From positions 120,750 to 184,749 of the forward strand of contig JAIQFS010000004.1 in the NCBI GenBank assembly GCA_020073145.1: a stretch of 64,000 nt of DNA, written 5' to 3'. Under the pieces are notes generated by a model. It searched no databases. It was given only the letters and a program-made list of their open reading frames with translations, and was not told the origin of the DNA. Below, piece by piece: positions 1 through 9,800 of this stretch (positions are counted from its first letter, which is position 1; each line of letters opens with the position of its first letter). The position numbers and the translations under genes were made by a program. This DNA comes from Terriglobia bacterium. GTDB lineage: Bacteria; Acidobacteriota; Terriglobia; Bryobacterales; Bryobacteraceae.

Positions 1-108
1 CTGAACCCGTGGAATCTATTGGTAGAACACACCGGGGACTGTAGGCCCGCGCCGGTCGTGCGGCGCGACGGGCGTTGCGCGGAGCTGACCTGCGGTTGTA
101 TGTACCGT

Positions 109-651
109 TTAAGCGTAGGGCTTGACATCCAGGGGGACGGTCTGACCCAGGGCATTGGGGTCGTGGCGGCCCGACTTTTCGTTGGGGGCCAGGCACAGTT
201 TGACCTGGAGGATCTCGCCTTCCCAGCCGAACCGCTCCACCACCCACTCGGCGGTGCCGGCGCTCTTAGTCAGGAAGTTCTTGCCGAATATCACGGTAGG
301 GATGCTCAGCCCCAACTCTCCCAAGTGACGTTCCAGATCCGTTTTGACGCCTCCTATGATCATGTTGGTCAGCTCGGCGACGGCGTCGAGGACCTCCTCG
401 TCAACGGCGGTGGACTCGGTCTGCAGCATCTGAGAGCAGATGCGGCAGGCGAGCGTGGGGGAACAGACAATGCTCCCCGTGCCGACCCAGGATCCAGCCA
501 GCCCGATGAACGAAACCACTCCGTCATTGGGACCGGACCCGGCTGGCTCCGTGGTGGTTTCATCGGAGCCGAGATCGACGCTCAGCATAGTGGAAAAAAC
601 TTCCATGGCGGAGTGCCGGATGGAACTGGCGATCAAGTTTGGCACGTTCAT
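109..651 (-). CDS. CheX-like chemotaxis phosphatase domain protein
   Basis: A 180-aa cytoplasmic protein that fits the CheX/CheC-type phosphatase family, which removes phosphate from CheY. The N-terminus (NLIASSIRHSAMEVFSTML) resembles the first helix of CheX. A central helix carrying AVAELTNMIIGG matches the family's E-x2-N catalytic helix (E and N four residues apart). The start is placed at the ATG before NVPNL because the longer reading frame runs back through the upstream response regulator gene. The stop of that CheY-like gene lies only 14 bases upstream on the same strand, so the two are probably co-transcribed. This fits a receiver and its phosphatase working together. No clear Shine-Dalgarno is seen. 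CheX is preferred over CheC on length, but I cannot exclude another CheX-like group. Confidence 0.8.
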   Translation of the reverse strand: MNVPNLIASSIRHSAMEVFSTMLSVDLGSDETTTEPAGSGPNDGVVSFIGLAGSWVGTGSIVCSPTLACRICSQMLQTESTAVDEEVLDAVAELTNMIIGGVKTDLERHLGELGLSIPTVIFGKNFLTKSAGTAEWVVERFGWEGEILQVKLCLAPNEKSGRHDPNALGQTVPLDVKPYA

Positions 652-665
652 AATGGTGGGACCGG

Positions 666-1037
666 CTAGAGAATTCCGACCAGCTTCTCCTTGATTTGAT
701 CGGCGGTGAACGGCTTTCGAACGTAGCCTACAGCGCCGAGGTTGACGGCCTCCGACACCTTGGCTTCGCCGCCTTCGGTGGTGATCATGACGACCGGTAT
801 AGGGGCCCACTCCGCGGACGCCTTGAGGGCCGCGAGCAACTGTAGGCCGTCCATGTTGGGCATATTAATGTCGGAAAGCACCAGATGAACCTTATGGGAC
901 TTGAGCAGTTCCAGGGCTTCCTTGCCGTCCCCAGCCTCATGGATGTCCTTGATGGCGATCCCGGTTTGCCGCAACACCCGCTGCAGGATCTTCCGGATGG
1001 CGGCGGAATCGTCAACCACCAGGATGTCTGATTCCAT
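666..1037 (-). CDS. CheY-like single-domain response regulator
   Basis: A 123-aa stand-alone receiver domain with no output domain. The phosphorylation pocket is complete: acidic pair D9/D10, phospho-acceptor D56 in SDINMP, T86 in MITTEG, and K108 in VRKPF. Length and motif spacing match CheY, which carries the signal from CheA to the flagellar switch. The next gene on the same strand encodes a CheX-like phosphatase, and divergently on the other side lies fliM, the switch protein that CheY binds. The start codon is preceded by AAGGAGTG at good spacing. A stand-alone receiver could instead serve twitching motility or another kinase, but the fliM and CheX neighbours favour chemotaxis. Confidence 0.88.
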   Translation of the reverse strand: MESDILVVDDSAAIRKILQRVLRQTGIAIKDIHEAGDGKEALELLKSHKVHLVLSDINMPNMDGLQLLAALKASAEWAPIPVVMITTEGGEAKVSEAVNLGAVGYVRKPFTADQIKEKLVGIL

Positions 1038-1177
1038 GGCACTCCTTACATCCCTATTTATCGGGAAAAAATTCGGATTTCGTGAGGGCTGGCCCGGGAC
1101 CGGGAACTTCCTCGGACGCGGATCTAAAGTCCGCCTGCAAAATGCCGATGCGCAGACTAGGAGCGAGGAACCCGCCG

Positions 1178-2179
1178 GTGAGCCGTCAACTATCGCAGCA
1201 GGAAATCGACGCGGTCTTTCAGAAAAAACAAGAGCGCAGATTCGAGACCCCGGCCGCGCGTTTCGACTTTCGCCGCCCCGACCGCATTCCGAAGTCGCAG
1301 GTCCGCGCCATCCACCTCCTCCATGACACCTTCGTCCGGAATCTGGTCTCCAGTCTCTCGGCCTACCTGCGTTCCTACCTGGCGGTCAATCTGGTCAGCG
1401 TCGAGCAGCTTTCCTACGCCGAATTTCTGGAGGGCTTGCCTTCCCCCACCTGCATGGTCTCGCTCGGGTTGCAGCCCTACGACGGGAACGGGGTCATGGA
1501 ACTGAACCCGTCGCTGGTCTTCCCCGTGCTCGAGATGCTGCTCGGCGGAACCGGCCGGTCGACGGCCGCATTGGACCGAGATATCACCGAGATCGAGCAG
1601 AAGCTGCTCGATGGCTTAATCCGCATCATTCTGCAGGATCTTCGCGAGGCCTGGAAAGGCGTCACCGCGGTCGAATTCACCGTCGAAGCGATGGAGACCG
1701 AGCCTCAAATGCTCCGCGTGCTGGCCCCTAATGAAGCCGTGGTGACCATCGGAGTCGAGATCAAAATCGGCGAAACCGTGGGAATGATGAACATCGCCCT
1801 GCCTTCCATCGTCATCAAGATGATGCGGCAGAAATTCGACCAGCAGTGGTCGGTGCGCAAAAGCCAGGCCAGCGACGCCGAACAAGCGCGCTTTCTGAAC
1901 CGGCTCAAGGATGCGGTGTTCACGCTCGAGGCCCGCCTGGAGGGCCTGGAGCTATCCGTCCGCGACCTGCTCGATCTCAACGAGGGCACCCTGGTGACCT
2001 TCGACCACCCCGTGGGCTGTCCCATTCAGCTCATCTTGAACGGCAAGGACAAGTATGTGGGGCAAGTGGTGTGCACGGGCCGGAGAAGAGGATTCCTGGT
2101 GGATTCCGTGCGCACCCCGGCTCAGGGCAAAACCAGTCGCGAACTGGCTGCCGCCGGCTCGCCCGGGGGCTCGGAATAG
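1178..2179 (+). CDS. fliM: Flagellar motor switch protein FliM
   Basis: FliM is part of the cytoplasmic C-ring, binds CheY-P and sets the direction of flagellar rotation. The 333-aa product starts with SRQLSQQEIDAVF, which matches the N-terminal CheY-binding segment typical of FliM (LSQxEIDAL). A CheC-like middle domain follows (roughly residues 45-225), then a C-terminal SpoA-type domain (LSVRDLLDLNEGTLVTFD onward). I chose the GTG start at 1178 because it puts the conserved motif at the extreme N-terminus and is preceded by GAGCGAGGAA; an upstream GTG at 1082 would add 32 unrelated residues. It is divergent from the CheY-like gene. Its last 58 bases overlap the convergent cysteine-rich gene. 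Confidence 0.92.
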   Translation: MSRQLSQQEIDAVFQKKQERRFETPAARFDFRRPDRIPKSQVRAIHLLHDTFVRNLVSSLSAYLRSYLAVNLVSVEQLSYAEFLEGLPSPTCMVSLGLQPYDGNGVMELNPSLVFPVLEMLLGGTGRSTAALDRDITEIEQKLLDGLIRIILQDLREAWKGVTAVEFTVEAMETEPQMLRVLAPNEAVVTIGVEIKIGETVGMMNIALPSIVIKMMRQKFDQQWSVRKSQASDAEQARFLNRLKDAVFTLEARLEGLELSVRDLLDLNEGTLVTFDHPVGCPIQLILNGKDKYVGQVVCTGRRRGFLVDSVRTPAQGKTSRELAAAGSPGGSE

Positions 2180-2760
2180 AAGCTGCGCAGCAGCCCGATA
2201 AAGGCCCGCCCGCGCGGCCGCCCGTTGTTGCGATCCAACTCGAGCCGCTGAAAAAACACCAACAGCCCCAGCACGTCCGCATCGCGGGTCTGGGGAAGTC
2301 CGGTCCGCTCCTGTTCCTGGCGGCGGTACTCGGCGAGGCCATCCTGGACCGCGCTATACAGCCGGTTCGCCAAGGCATTCTCCGGCCGGCTTTCATAATA
2401 CACACCGGATCCGAGCGTCCGGTACGTGCGGATCAAACTGTCTAAAGCCGCGCGGACCTCGAAGTCCGTCACCCCGTCGGTTTTCATCGCCGCCGCGCCC
2501 AGGGTTCGCCCCACAAACACCAGAAGCTCCTCGCGCTCCGCCAGGAACCGTTCAGTGATCTGGATATCGCGATGCGGCAGATCGGCGGCGTCGAGAGGCA
2601 TCGGCTTCTCGTGGCGGCGCGCGTCCTGGAGGTGCTCGCAATCGAGCGGACACGTGACCGACACCTCGCGCTCTTGTCCGCAACACAGAGTACAGATCTC
2701 GCCGGGAACGCCCGGGCAGGAACGCTTGGCGCGGCGGCTCCGACAGAGAGTGCAAACCAT
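2122..2760 (-). CDS. Cysteine-rich protein of unknown function (putative zinc-binding N-terminus)
   Basis: A 212-aa protein I do not recognise by name. The first 50 residues contain a dense cysteine cluster: CTLC at residues 3-6, then RSC, then CTLCC, then TCPLDCEH. This looks like one or two structural zinc sites. The rest is mostly helical with no obvious motif and ends in an Ala/Ser-rich tail. The ATG before VCTLC was chosen because the longer frame adds 37 residues of unconvincing sequence and because AGGGAA precedes this ATG. The 3' end overlaps the 3' end of fliM by 58 bases tail to tail, which is unusual and may mean the real C-terminus matters little. Confidence 0.65.
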   Translation of the reverse strand: MVCTLCRSRRAKRSCPGVPGEICTLCCGQEREVSVTCPLDCEHLQDARRHEKPMPLDAADLPHRDIQITERFLAEREELLVFVGRTLGAAAMKTDGVTDFEVRAALDSLIRTYRTLGSGVYYESRPENALANRLYSAVQDGLAEYRRQEQERTGLPQTRDADVLGLLVFFQRLELDRNNGRPRGRAFIGLLRSFYSEPPGEPAAASSRLVLP

Positions 2761-2928
2761 TTCCCTAGTGTCCTTGAGGAGCAAACTCGATGCAAGTGCG
2801 TCCAGTCTGGACGGCCAGGCTCGGAAGACAGCCTCGATCCCTTGAAGACTCGGCATCCCGGCCGTTTCCACTGGCGCCGCCTGGAGTCAGGGCCTCGCTA
2901 GTATAGTGGGTAAGGATCCCGCCAACCG

Positions 2929-3081
2929 ATGAACCGAACGAACCTCTTCTTCAAAGTAGAAATCGAGCACGATGCCGAAGAAAATCCCGAACGAATCGGT
3001 GACCAGATCTGCCGGCAGCTCCTCAAGTTTTACGGAGTGCGGCAGGCCGAGCTCGCCAGCGTCACGGCGTTGGAAGAGTAG
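2929..3081 (+). CDS. Small 50-aa conserved-looking protein
   Basis: A short frame starting MNRTNLFFKVEIEHD and ending in SVTALEE. Composition is acidic and protein-like (predicted beta strand, then helix ERIGDQICRQLLKFYG), and the third-position GC bias agrees with neighbouring genes. It overlaps the convergent dGTPase-like gene by 20 bases at the 3' ends. Function is unknown. No transmembrane segment or signal peptide is present. TAAGGAT lies ahead of the start but about 12 bases away, so ribosome binding looks weak. It was found by reading the strand directly, and the main doubt is its length. Confidence 0.55.
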   Translation: MNRTNLFFKVEIEHDAEENPERIGDQICRQLLKFYGVRQAELASVTALEE

Positions 3082-4210
3082 GATCGCTTCCGATCATTTG
3101 CTGATACGTGCGGCGAAAGAAGGCGTCCGTCATGCCGGCGATGTAATCGCAGACTACGCGGTACGACGGCGTGTGCCGGGCCTGCTCGGCATAAAGCCGG
3201 GGAAGACGGTCAGGACGTTCCAGGAAGAACTGAAACAGCGCCCCAATCATGTCGACCGAGTGGTTCCGCCCCTGAGCGAGCTCCGGAGCGGCGTAGACCT
3301 TGGCGTGAAGGAAGCGTTTCAATCGCCGGCTGGTGTCGGCGGCTTGGGGAGTGAAGGCGGCCAGACGCCGGGGAAACGCGCGGATCTCGTCGGCCGTGGC
3401 CACTCCCGCCTCCCGGCTCCGGGCGACCGTGCCGTCGATCAGACCTGAAACCAGCACGTCGACGAGTTGGCGGAGACTCTCGTGGAACACCTCCCTCCCG
3501 CTGGCGCCGGGAAAGTGGCCCTCCACCGCATCCAGAACCTCGCCGTATTGGGGAACGCACTCGGCCACGTCGGCAGCCGTCAGCATATCGGCCGAGAAGG
3601 CGTCGTCTAGATCGGCCGTGTTGTAGGCCACTTCGTCGGCCAGATCGATCAACTGCGCTTCCAGCGGAGGACGAAGGCCGGGCAGAAAGGCGTCGAATTC
3701 GGGATTCTCTCCCGGGCCGAAATCGCGGGAGTGTTTGATGATCCCCTCACGCACTTCGAACGTCAGGTTCAGGCCCGGGAAGCGGGCGTAGCGCTGCTCG
3801 AAGTTCTCGACGATGCGCAGCGCATGAAGATTGTGGTCGAAGCGTTCGCCGAAGCGCTGCATCTGGCGGTTGAGCTCGTCTTCGCCGGCGTGGGCGAAGG
3901 GCGGGTGCCCGATGTCGTGCGCCAACGCCAGGGCCTCGGTCAGGTCTTCGTCCAGCCCCAGGACCGCCGCCGCGGTGCGCGCGATTTGCGACACTTCGAT
4001 GGTGTGGGTGAGGCGGTTGCGAAAGTGGTCGGATAACCCCGGAGCGAAGACCTGGGTTTTGGCTTCGAGCCGCCGGAAGGCGCGGGAGTGCACGATGCGG
4101 TCGCGGTCGCGTTGAAAGTCGTTGCGGTAAGGATGGGTCGGCTCGGGGTAACGCCGACCCCTGCTTTGCGCCACGGGGAACCGGAGCCCGGCCAGCATGC
4201 CCATGGACAC
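3062..4210 (-). CDS. dgt: dGTP triphosphohydrolase-like HD-domain protein
   Basis: An HD-domain nucleotide hydrolase of the Dgt type that cleaves dNTPs to deoxynucleoside and triphosphate; 382 aa, normal for the type 2 Dgt-like subgroup. The N-terminus has the family signature DRDRIVHSRAFRRLEAKTQV (residues 35-54). The metal-binding HD residues are visible: H69 in RLTHT, H98-D99 in AHDIGHPPFAH, and a later D in LADEVAYNTADLDD. The start is uncertain: GTG at 4210, or ATG two codons inside; neither has a strong ribosome-binding site. The TPR-protein gene ends seven bases upstream, so the two are likely co-transcribed. Family assignment is firm, but physiological substrate preference is not readable from sequence. 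Confidence 0.9.
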   Translation of the reverse strand: MSMGMLAGLRFPVAQSRGRRYPEPTHPYRNDFQRDRDRIVHSRAFRRLEAKTQVFAPGLSDHFRNRLTHTIEVSQIARTAAAVLGLDEDLTEALALAHDIGHPPFAHAGEDELNRQMQRFGERFDHNLHALRIVENFEQRYARFPGLNLTFEVREGIIKHSRDFGPGENPEFDAFLPGLRPPLEAQLIDLADEVAYNTADLDDAFSADMLTAADVAECVPQYGEVLDAVEGHFPGASGREVFHESLRQLVDVLVSGLIDGTVARSREAGVATADEIRAFPRRLAAFTPQAADTSRRLKRFLHAKVYAAPELAQGRNHSVDMIGALFQFFLERPDRLPRLYAEQARHTPSYRVVCDYIAGMTDAFFRRTYQQMIGSDPTLPTP

Positions 4211-4217
4211 AAGGCCG

Positions 4218-4925
4218 CTACTGCGGTGGCAGTTGCGCGTACAACTGCAGAGCCACCTGGCTGACGGCCCCGGGCGTGTTGCGCAAGGTATCCAGAATTT
4301 TGCGCGCCTCCGCCGGCCGGATCGGGATTAGAACGCGGGCCATGGAGACCTGCGCCTGCTCCTTGGACACGAAGACGGTCGGATGCGCCATCAAGTCCTC
4401 GAAAACCTTCTGCCCCTGATCCATCTTGCCCTCGGCATAATAGACCTGAGCCAGCGACAACTTCGCCAGCGAGGCATACTGATCGTTGCCATTCGCGGCC
4501 ACCGCTTGAAAGCTCTTCTCGGCGTCGCTGAACTTGCCCTGATCGGCCTGGATGGAACCCAAGTAATATTGCGCGATCGTCGCTTCCGTACTGCCCGCGT
4601 ACTGGTTCTTCACGCTGTTGAAAACCTGAGTAGCCGCTTCATCCTTGACTTGCTGGGTGGGGAATGCGCTAATCGTCGTGCTGCCCGCGGGCGGAGGACC
4701 GACCGGGGCTTCTTGAACTTCAATGGCGCGTGACAGCGCCGCCTCGCGGGCCGCGGCTTGGCGGTGCCGGAAGACGTAAAATCCGCCCCCCAGCAAGACC
4801 ACCACCGCCACGATGCCGCCGTAGCGCAGGATCTCCTTGCCATGTTCCTCGAAAAATGTGACTGTATGTTCGACTTCCAGTGCGAACTTGTCCGTCTTCA
4901 GCTCTTTGCGGGTGATTCGTGCCAC
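4218..4925 (-). CDS. Membrane-anchored TPR protein (YfgM/TPR_21-like)
   Basis: A 235-aa protein with a short cytoplasmic N-terminus, one membrane segment (about residues 34-53) and a periplasmic part with helical tetratricopeptide-type repeats (AQYYLGSIQADQGKFSDAEK and following). This layout matches the YfgM-type TPR_21 family, which associates with the Sec translocon and periplasmic chaperones. The start is a GTG reading VARITRKELKTDKF, chosen because GAGG sits seven bases upstream and because TRKELK-D is a common opening for these proteins in Acidobacteria; the longer frame has no ribosome-binding site. It ends seven bases before the dgt-like gene. The exact partner proteins are an inference from the family. 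Confidence 0.8.
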   Translation of the reverse strand: MARITRKELKTDKFALEVEHTVTFFEEHGKEILRYGGIVAVVVLLGGGFYVFRHRQAAAREAALSRAIEVQEAPVGPPPAGSTTISAFPTQQVKDEAATQVFNSVKNQYAGSTEATIAQYYLGSIQADQGKFSDAEKSFQAVAANGNDQYASLAKLSLAQVYYAEGKMDQGQKVFEDLMAHPTVFVSKEQAQVSMARVLIPIRPAEARKILDTLRNTPGAVSQVALQLYAQLPPQ

Positions 4926-5058
4926 GAAAACCTCGGGTGAATTGGAAGTTTTTATGGTAGCACGGAGTTTGCCGCACCGGCCATCTGCCGGCTGGCTCAC
5001 GGAAGCGGAAGCGGGCCCAAAAGCGGGAGTCTTCCCGCATCCATGCTACTATCCGGAG

Positions 5059-5292
5059 ATGCCCACCACCAAGATCAGTCCTGTGCACAATGGCCCGCTT
5101 CGCATCGAAGGAGATTTTGAGATTGTCGATCCGGCCGGCGCGGCCTTCGGACTGGCTGGACGCACGGTGATCTCGCTGTGCCGCTGCGGTCACTCCGCCA
5201 GCAAGCCGTTTTGTGACGGTAGCCACAACCGCAACGGCTTCTCCGATACCGTGGTCGCACGCGAACTTCCCGCTCCTAAGCCTAAGCTCTAA
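5059..5292 (+). CDS. CDGSH-type iron-sulfur protein
   Basis: A 77-aa protein carrying one CDGSH iron-sulfur motif that binds a redox-active [2Fe-2S] cluster through three Cys and one His. The ligands are C41, C43, C52 and H56 in the segment CRCGHSASKPFCDGSH, an exact family match. The N-terminal half (residues 8-38) is the short beta-rich part typical of bacterial single-CDGSH proteins. The start ATG is preceded by GGAG. It is divergent from the TPR gene, and the RND operon follows with its own promoter, so it is probably a single-gene unit. Cellular partner unknown. Confidence 0.88.
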   Translation: MPTTKISPVHNGPLRIEGDFEIVDPAGAAFGLAGRTVISLCRCGHSASKPFCDGSHNRNGFSDTVVARELPAPKPKL

Positions 5293-5334
5293 AAGGCGTA
5301 GAGGGGGTTTCCGCGCCCTGCCTCTTTCGAGCCA

Positions 5335-5363
5335 TTGCACCTGGAATATGGTAACTTTATCAT
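5335..5363 (+). promoter_or_regulatory. Sigma70-type promoter for the RND efflux operon
   Basis: TTGCAC (-35) and TATCAT (-10) are separated by exactly 17 bases. The predicted transcription start is near 5370, giving a short leader before the ATG at 5395. This placement argues against the longer upstream start for the adaptor gene, because that start would coincide with the -35 box. Confidence 0.6.
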
Positions 5364-5394
5364 TCGCTTAATCGCCCTTTCGGTTTACGATCCT

Positions 5395-6741
5395 ATGTCG
5401 ATACGTTCCGTCCGCAGTCCTGGAGGATTCCGGGCATTGACGAGTAACCCGTTCCTTGTCTTGGCTTTGGGAGCATTTCTCGGTGTTTCGGCGGGCTGTT
5501 CCAGCAGTCAGGTATCGGCCACCGGCGGCTCGGGTGGCGGCCGCGGCGGCAAGAAGGGCGCAGGGGCGGGAGACGTACCGGTCACGGTGGCGGTCGCCAC
5601 GCAAAAAAACGTGCCCGTGGAAATCCAAGTGATCGGCAATGTGGAGGCGTACTCCACCATCTCGGTGAAGGCGCAAGTTGGCGGAGAACTGACCAACGTT
5701 TATTTCCACGAAGGCGATTACGTCAAAAAGGGCGATCCGCTGTTCACCATCGATCCGCGCCCCTTCCAGGCCGCCCTCAACCAAGCCGTGGCGACGGTGG
5801 CAAAGGATAGCGCGGCGCTCGGTCAGGCGCGCGCGAACCTGGCGCGCGACAATGCGAACCTGCGCTACCAGCAGTCGCAAGCCGCGCGCTACGCGGAGTT
5901 ATTCAAGGGCGGCATTATTTCCAAGGATCAGTCCGAACAGTTAAGCTCGACTGCGGATGCGACTTCACAGACCGTCCTGGCGGATAAGGCGGCGATTGAC
6001 AGCGCACAGGCGGAACTGGACGCCGCCAAAGCCGCGGTGGATTCCGCGCGTGTGCAACTGGGATACACTGCCATCCCTTCGCCGATTGACGGGCGCACCG
6101 GCAATCTGAACGTGAAGCAGGGCAATGTGGTCGGGGCCAACAACGTCGAGCTCATGACCATCACGCAGGTGGAGCCGATTTACGTGACGTTCTCCGTTCC
6201 GGAAGCGCAACTGAGCGACATCAAGCGGTACATGGCGCAGCGAACCCTGAGCGTGCGGGCCCGCCTGCAGGATGAGGTCAATACCGAGGAGACCGGCGAG
6301 CTCACGTTCGTGGACAACGCCGTCGACACCACCACCGGCACCATCAAGCTGAAAGGAACCTTCCGCAACACCGATCGCAAATTGTGGCCGGGCCAGTTCG
6401 TCCGGGTCACCCTGCGGCTCTCCACGCGGCCCAACGCGATCATCGTGCCCAACCAGGCGATCCAGACCGGCCAGAACGGCACTTTCGTATGGGTGGTCAA
6501 GCCAAACCGATCGGTGGAGGTGCGGAACGTCACCGCCACCCTGCGCGTGGATCAGGACATGGTAGTGGATCAAGGCCTGGAATCCGGCGAGACCGTGGTG
6601 ACGGAAGGACAATTGCGGCTCGCGCCGGACAGCCGGGTGGTGGTGCGGGACGGCAGGGGAACGCCCGGTGGCCGGGGTAGTGGTGGATCCGACGGGAAAG
6701 ACGGAGCGCCCTCCGGGCGCGGCGGAGCCCCACAGGTTTAG
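5395..6741 (+). CDS. RND efflux periplasmic adaptor (membrane fusion) lipoprotein
   Basis: The adaptor of a tripartite efflux pump, linking inner-membrane RND pumps to an outer-membrane channel. The 448-aa product begins with a signal peptide ending in the lipobox VSAGC (C35), so it is probably lipid-anchored. A Gly-rich linker follows (about residues 42-60), then a barrel-sandwich half (VEAYSTISVKAQVGG), a coiled-coil hairpin rich in Ala/Gln (about 120-215), the second lipoyl half (VQLGYTAIPSPIDGRTG) and beta-barrel and membrane-proximal domains. The C-terminus is another Gly-rich low-complexity tail. Closest in type to MdtA. It is followed by two RND pump genes and no outer-membrane channel gene, so TolC would come from elsewhere. 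Confidence 0.92.
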   Translation: MSIRSVRSPGGFRALTSNPFLVLALGAFLGVSAGCSSSQVSATGGSGGGRGGKKGAGAGDVPVTVAVATQKNVPVEIQVIGNVEAYSTISVKAQVGGELTNVYFHEGDYVKKGDPLFTIDPRPFQAALNQAVATVAKDSAALGQARANLARDNANLRYQQSQAARYAELFKGGIISKDQSEQLSSTADATSQTVLADKAAIDSAQAELDAAKAAVDSARVQLGYTAIPSPIDGRTGNLNVKQGNVVGANNVELMTITQVEPIYVTFSVPEAQLSDIKRYMAQRTLSVRARLQDEVNTEETGELTFVDNAVDTTTGTIKLKGTFRNTDRKLWPGQFVRVTLRLSTRPNAIIVPNQAIQTGQNGTFVWVVKPNRSVEVRNVTATLRVDQDMVVDQGLESGETVVTEGQLRLAPDSRVVVRDGRGTPGGRGSGGSDGKDGAPSGRGGAPQV

Positions 6742-6801
6742 CCTGGTGTTGGCCGCGTCATCCCAGGCCGGCAGCGCGGCGCCTGCACGAGAGAGCTTGG
6801 C

Positions 6802-9800
6802 GTGAACGTTTCCGAGACTTTCATCCGAAGGCCGATCGCTACCAGCTTGCTGATGCTGGCGATCGCCATGTTCGGCGTGATCGCCTATCACGGACTGCCG
6901 GTCAGCGATCTGCCCCAAGTCGACTATCCCACCATTCAGGTTTCAGCCGATTTGCCGGGCGCCAGCCCCAATACCATGGCATCCTCGGTGGCCACCGTTC
7001 TGGAGCGCCAGTTCACCACCATCGCCGGCCTCGATTCGATGATTTCCCAGAGCAACCAGGGCAGCTCGAGCATCACCCTGCAATTCGACCTCAGCCGCGA
7101 TATGGACGGAGCGGCCGTGGATGTGGAGACCGCCATCGCCGCCGCCATGCCGCTGCTGCCGCCGGGGATGCCCACTCCTCCGTCGTTCAAGAAACAGAAC
7201 CCCGGCGATCAGCCGATTATTTTTTTCGCTGTAACCTCGAAGACCATGCCGCTGGCCGATTTGGACGAGTACGCCGAGCGCATGATCGGCTCCCGCATCT
7301 CGATGGTTTCGGGCGTGGCGCAGGTGCAGATCTTCGGCGGGTCGAAGCGCGCGGTCCGGGTGCAGGCCGATCCCAACAAACTGGCCTCCCGCGGCATCGG
7401 CCTCAACGAAGTGCAGACCGCCATCCAGAACTGGAACGTCAACATCCCCACCGGCACGCTGTTCGGACGGCGCCAAGCCTATACGGTGCAGACCAACGGG
7501 CAGTTGATGCGGGCCGCCGACTACCGGCCCCTCATCGTGGCCTACCGCAACGGCGCTCCGGTTCATCTGGAGGAAGTGGCCCACGTCATCGACGGTTTGG
7601 AAGACGACAAGCAGATGGCCTACATGTACGGCGATCAGTTCGGTATGAAGGGAACCAACTCCCTCATCGTCGCCGTCAACCGGCAACCGGGCACCAACAC
7701 CATCCAGGTGATTAATGACATCCGGCGGCTGGGGCCCTATTTCGCGCAAATGGTCCCGCCCAGCGTGAACCTGGTGCTCCGCGGCGACAAGGCGCAGAAC
7801 ATCCGTGAGGCCTTTCAGGACATGCAGTTCACCATGATCGCCACGCTCTCGCTGGTGATCCTGGTCATCTTCCTGTTCCTGCGCAATCTCTCCGCCACCA
7901 TGATCCCGGCCATGGCCCTGCCATTTTCGATCCTGGGCACGTTTTCGGTGATCTATTTGATGGGCTTCACGCTCAACAGCATCTCGATGATGGCCCTGAT
8001 TCTCTCAGTAGGCTTCGTCGTGGACGACGCCATCGTGATGCTGGAGAACATCGTCCGCCACATCGAAAAGGGGGAAAAGCCGATGGTGGCGGCGTTGAAC
8101 GGGTCGCGCGAAATCGGCTTCACGATTGTCTCCATGACCCTTTCTCTGGCCGCCGTCTTCATCCCCATTCTCTTTATGGCGGGCATTCTCGGCAGACTGT
8201 TCCGCGAGTTTGCGGTCACCATCTGCACTGCGATTCTGATCTCGGGAATCGTCTCGGTGACCCTCACTCCCATGCTGTGCAGCCGTTTCTTGCGTGAGCC
8301 CAGGGCCGAGAAGCACGGCGTGGCGTACCGGTTCGCCGAGCGGACCTTCGAAGCGCTGCGAAACTTCTACGGCAGCAGTCTCGGCTGGGTGCTCCAGCAT
8401 CGTCCCATCATGCTCGGCTTGTTCGGCGCCGTGGTGGCGGTGACCGGTTATCTGTACGTGGCCGTTCCTAAAGGTTTCCTGCCGGATATCGACCAGGACC
8501 AGTTCAATATCAATCTGCGGATGGCTCAAGGAACGTCGTATTACCAGTCCTTGCGGTATTCCAAGCAGGTGGCCGAACTGGTGGTGCAGGATCCGGACGT
8601 GCTCACGTTCTTCATGCGGACCGGCGGCGGCGGATCCTCGGGCAACGCCGGGTATATGAGCGTCAATCTCAAACCGCGGCGGCAGCGCAAGGCCACGGTG
8701 GTCCAAATCGTCAATCGCATCCGGCCGCGGATTTCCAACATCCCGGGCTTGCAGGTGGCCATGCAGATCCCGCAATCCATCCGCATCGGCGGGCGCAACT
8801 CGTCGGCCGCCTATGACTACACCCTGTATGGCCCGGACACCGACGAGCTCTACCGGGTGGCTCCCCGGATGGAGGAGGCCATGCACCGGCTGCCCGGGCT
8901 GGTGGACGTGATCAGCGATCTGCAGATCAAGAACCCGCAGATTGAAATCACGGTGGATCGCGACCGCGCGGCCGCTCTCAACGTGGACTGGAGCAACATT
9001 GCCAACATGTTGTACAACGCGTTCGGCCCGCAGATCGTCTCCACCATTTATGGCGTCAATAATCAATATCGAGTGCTTCTGGAACTGTTGCCGCAATACC
9101 AGCAGCACGAGGACTCCCTGAAGCTGCTCTACCTGAAATCGAATACCGGCCAACTGGTGCCGCTGAGCGCGATCGCCAAGATGAAACTGGACGCCGGGCC
9201 GACCAGCATCCAGCACTCCGGGCAATTGCCGTCGGTCACCATCTCCTTCGGATTGCGACCGGGCGTCGCGCTGGGCACCGCCACCGACGAAATCGAGGAT
9301 GCCGCCCGCGACGTGCTTCCCGCTGCCGTCACGGGCACCTTCCAGGGCTCTGCCAAGCTGTTCCAGGACTCGCTGCGAAACATGGGGTTGCTGCTGCTGA
9401 TCGCGGTGCTGGTGGTCTACATCGTGCTCGGAGTGCTCTACGAAAGCTACATTCACCCCCTCACCATTCTTTCGGGTCTGCCGTCGGCAGGATTCGGCGC
9501 GTTGCTGACCCTGCTCCTGTTTAAGATCGATCTCAGCGTGTATAGCTTCGTCGGCCTCATCATGCTGATCGGCATCGTGAAGAAGAACGCGATCATGCAA
9601 ATCGATTTCGCGCTGGAAGCCGAGCGGCGGGAGGGCAAATCGCCGCTGCAGGCGATTCACGAAGGGTGCCTGATCCGGTTCCGGCCGATCCTGATGACCA
9701 CCATGGCGGCCATGCTGGGCGGTGTCCCGGTGGCGCTGGGCTGGGGCGCGGGCGGAGAGGCGCGGCGGCCGCTCGGCATGGCCGTGGTCGGCGGCCTGGC

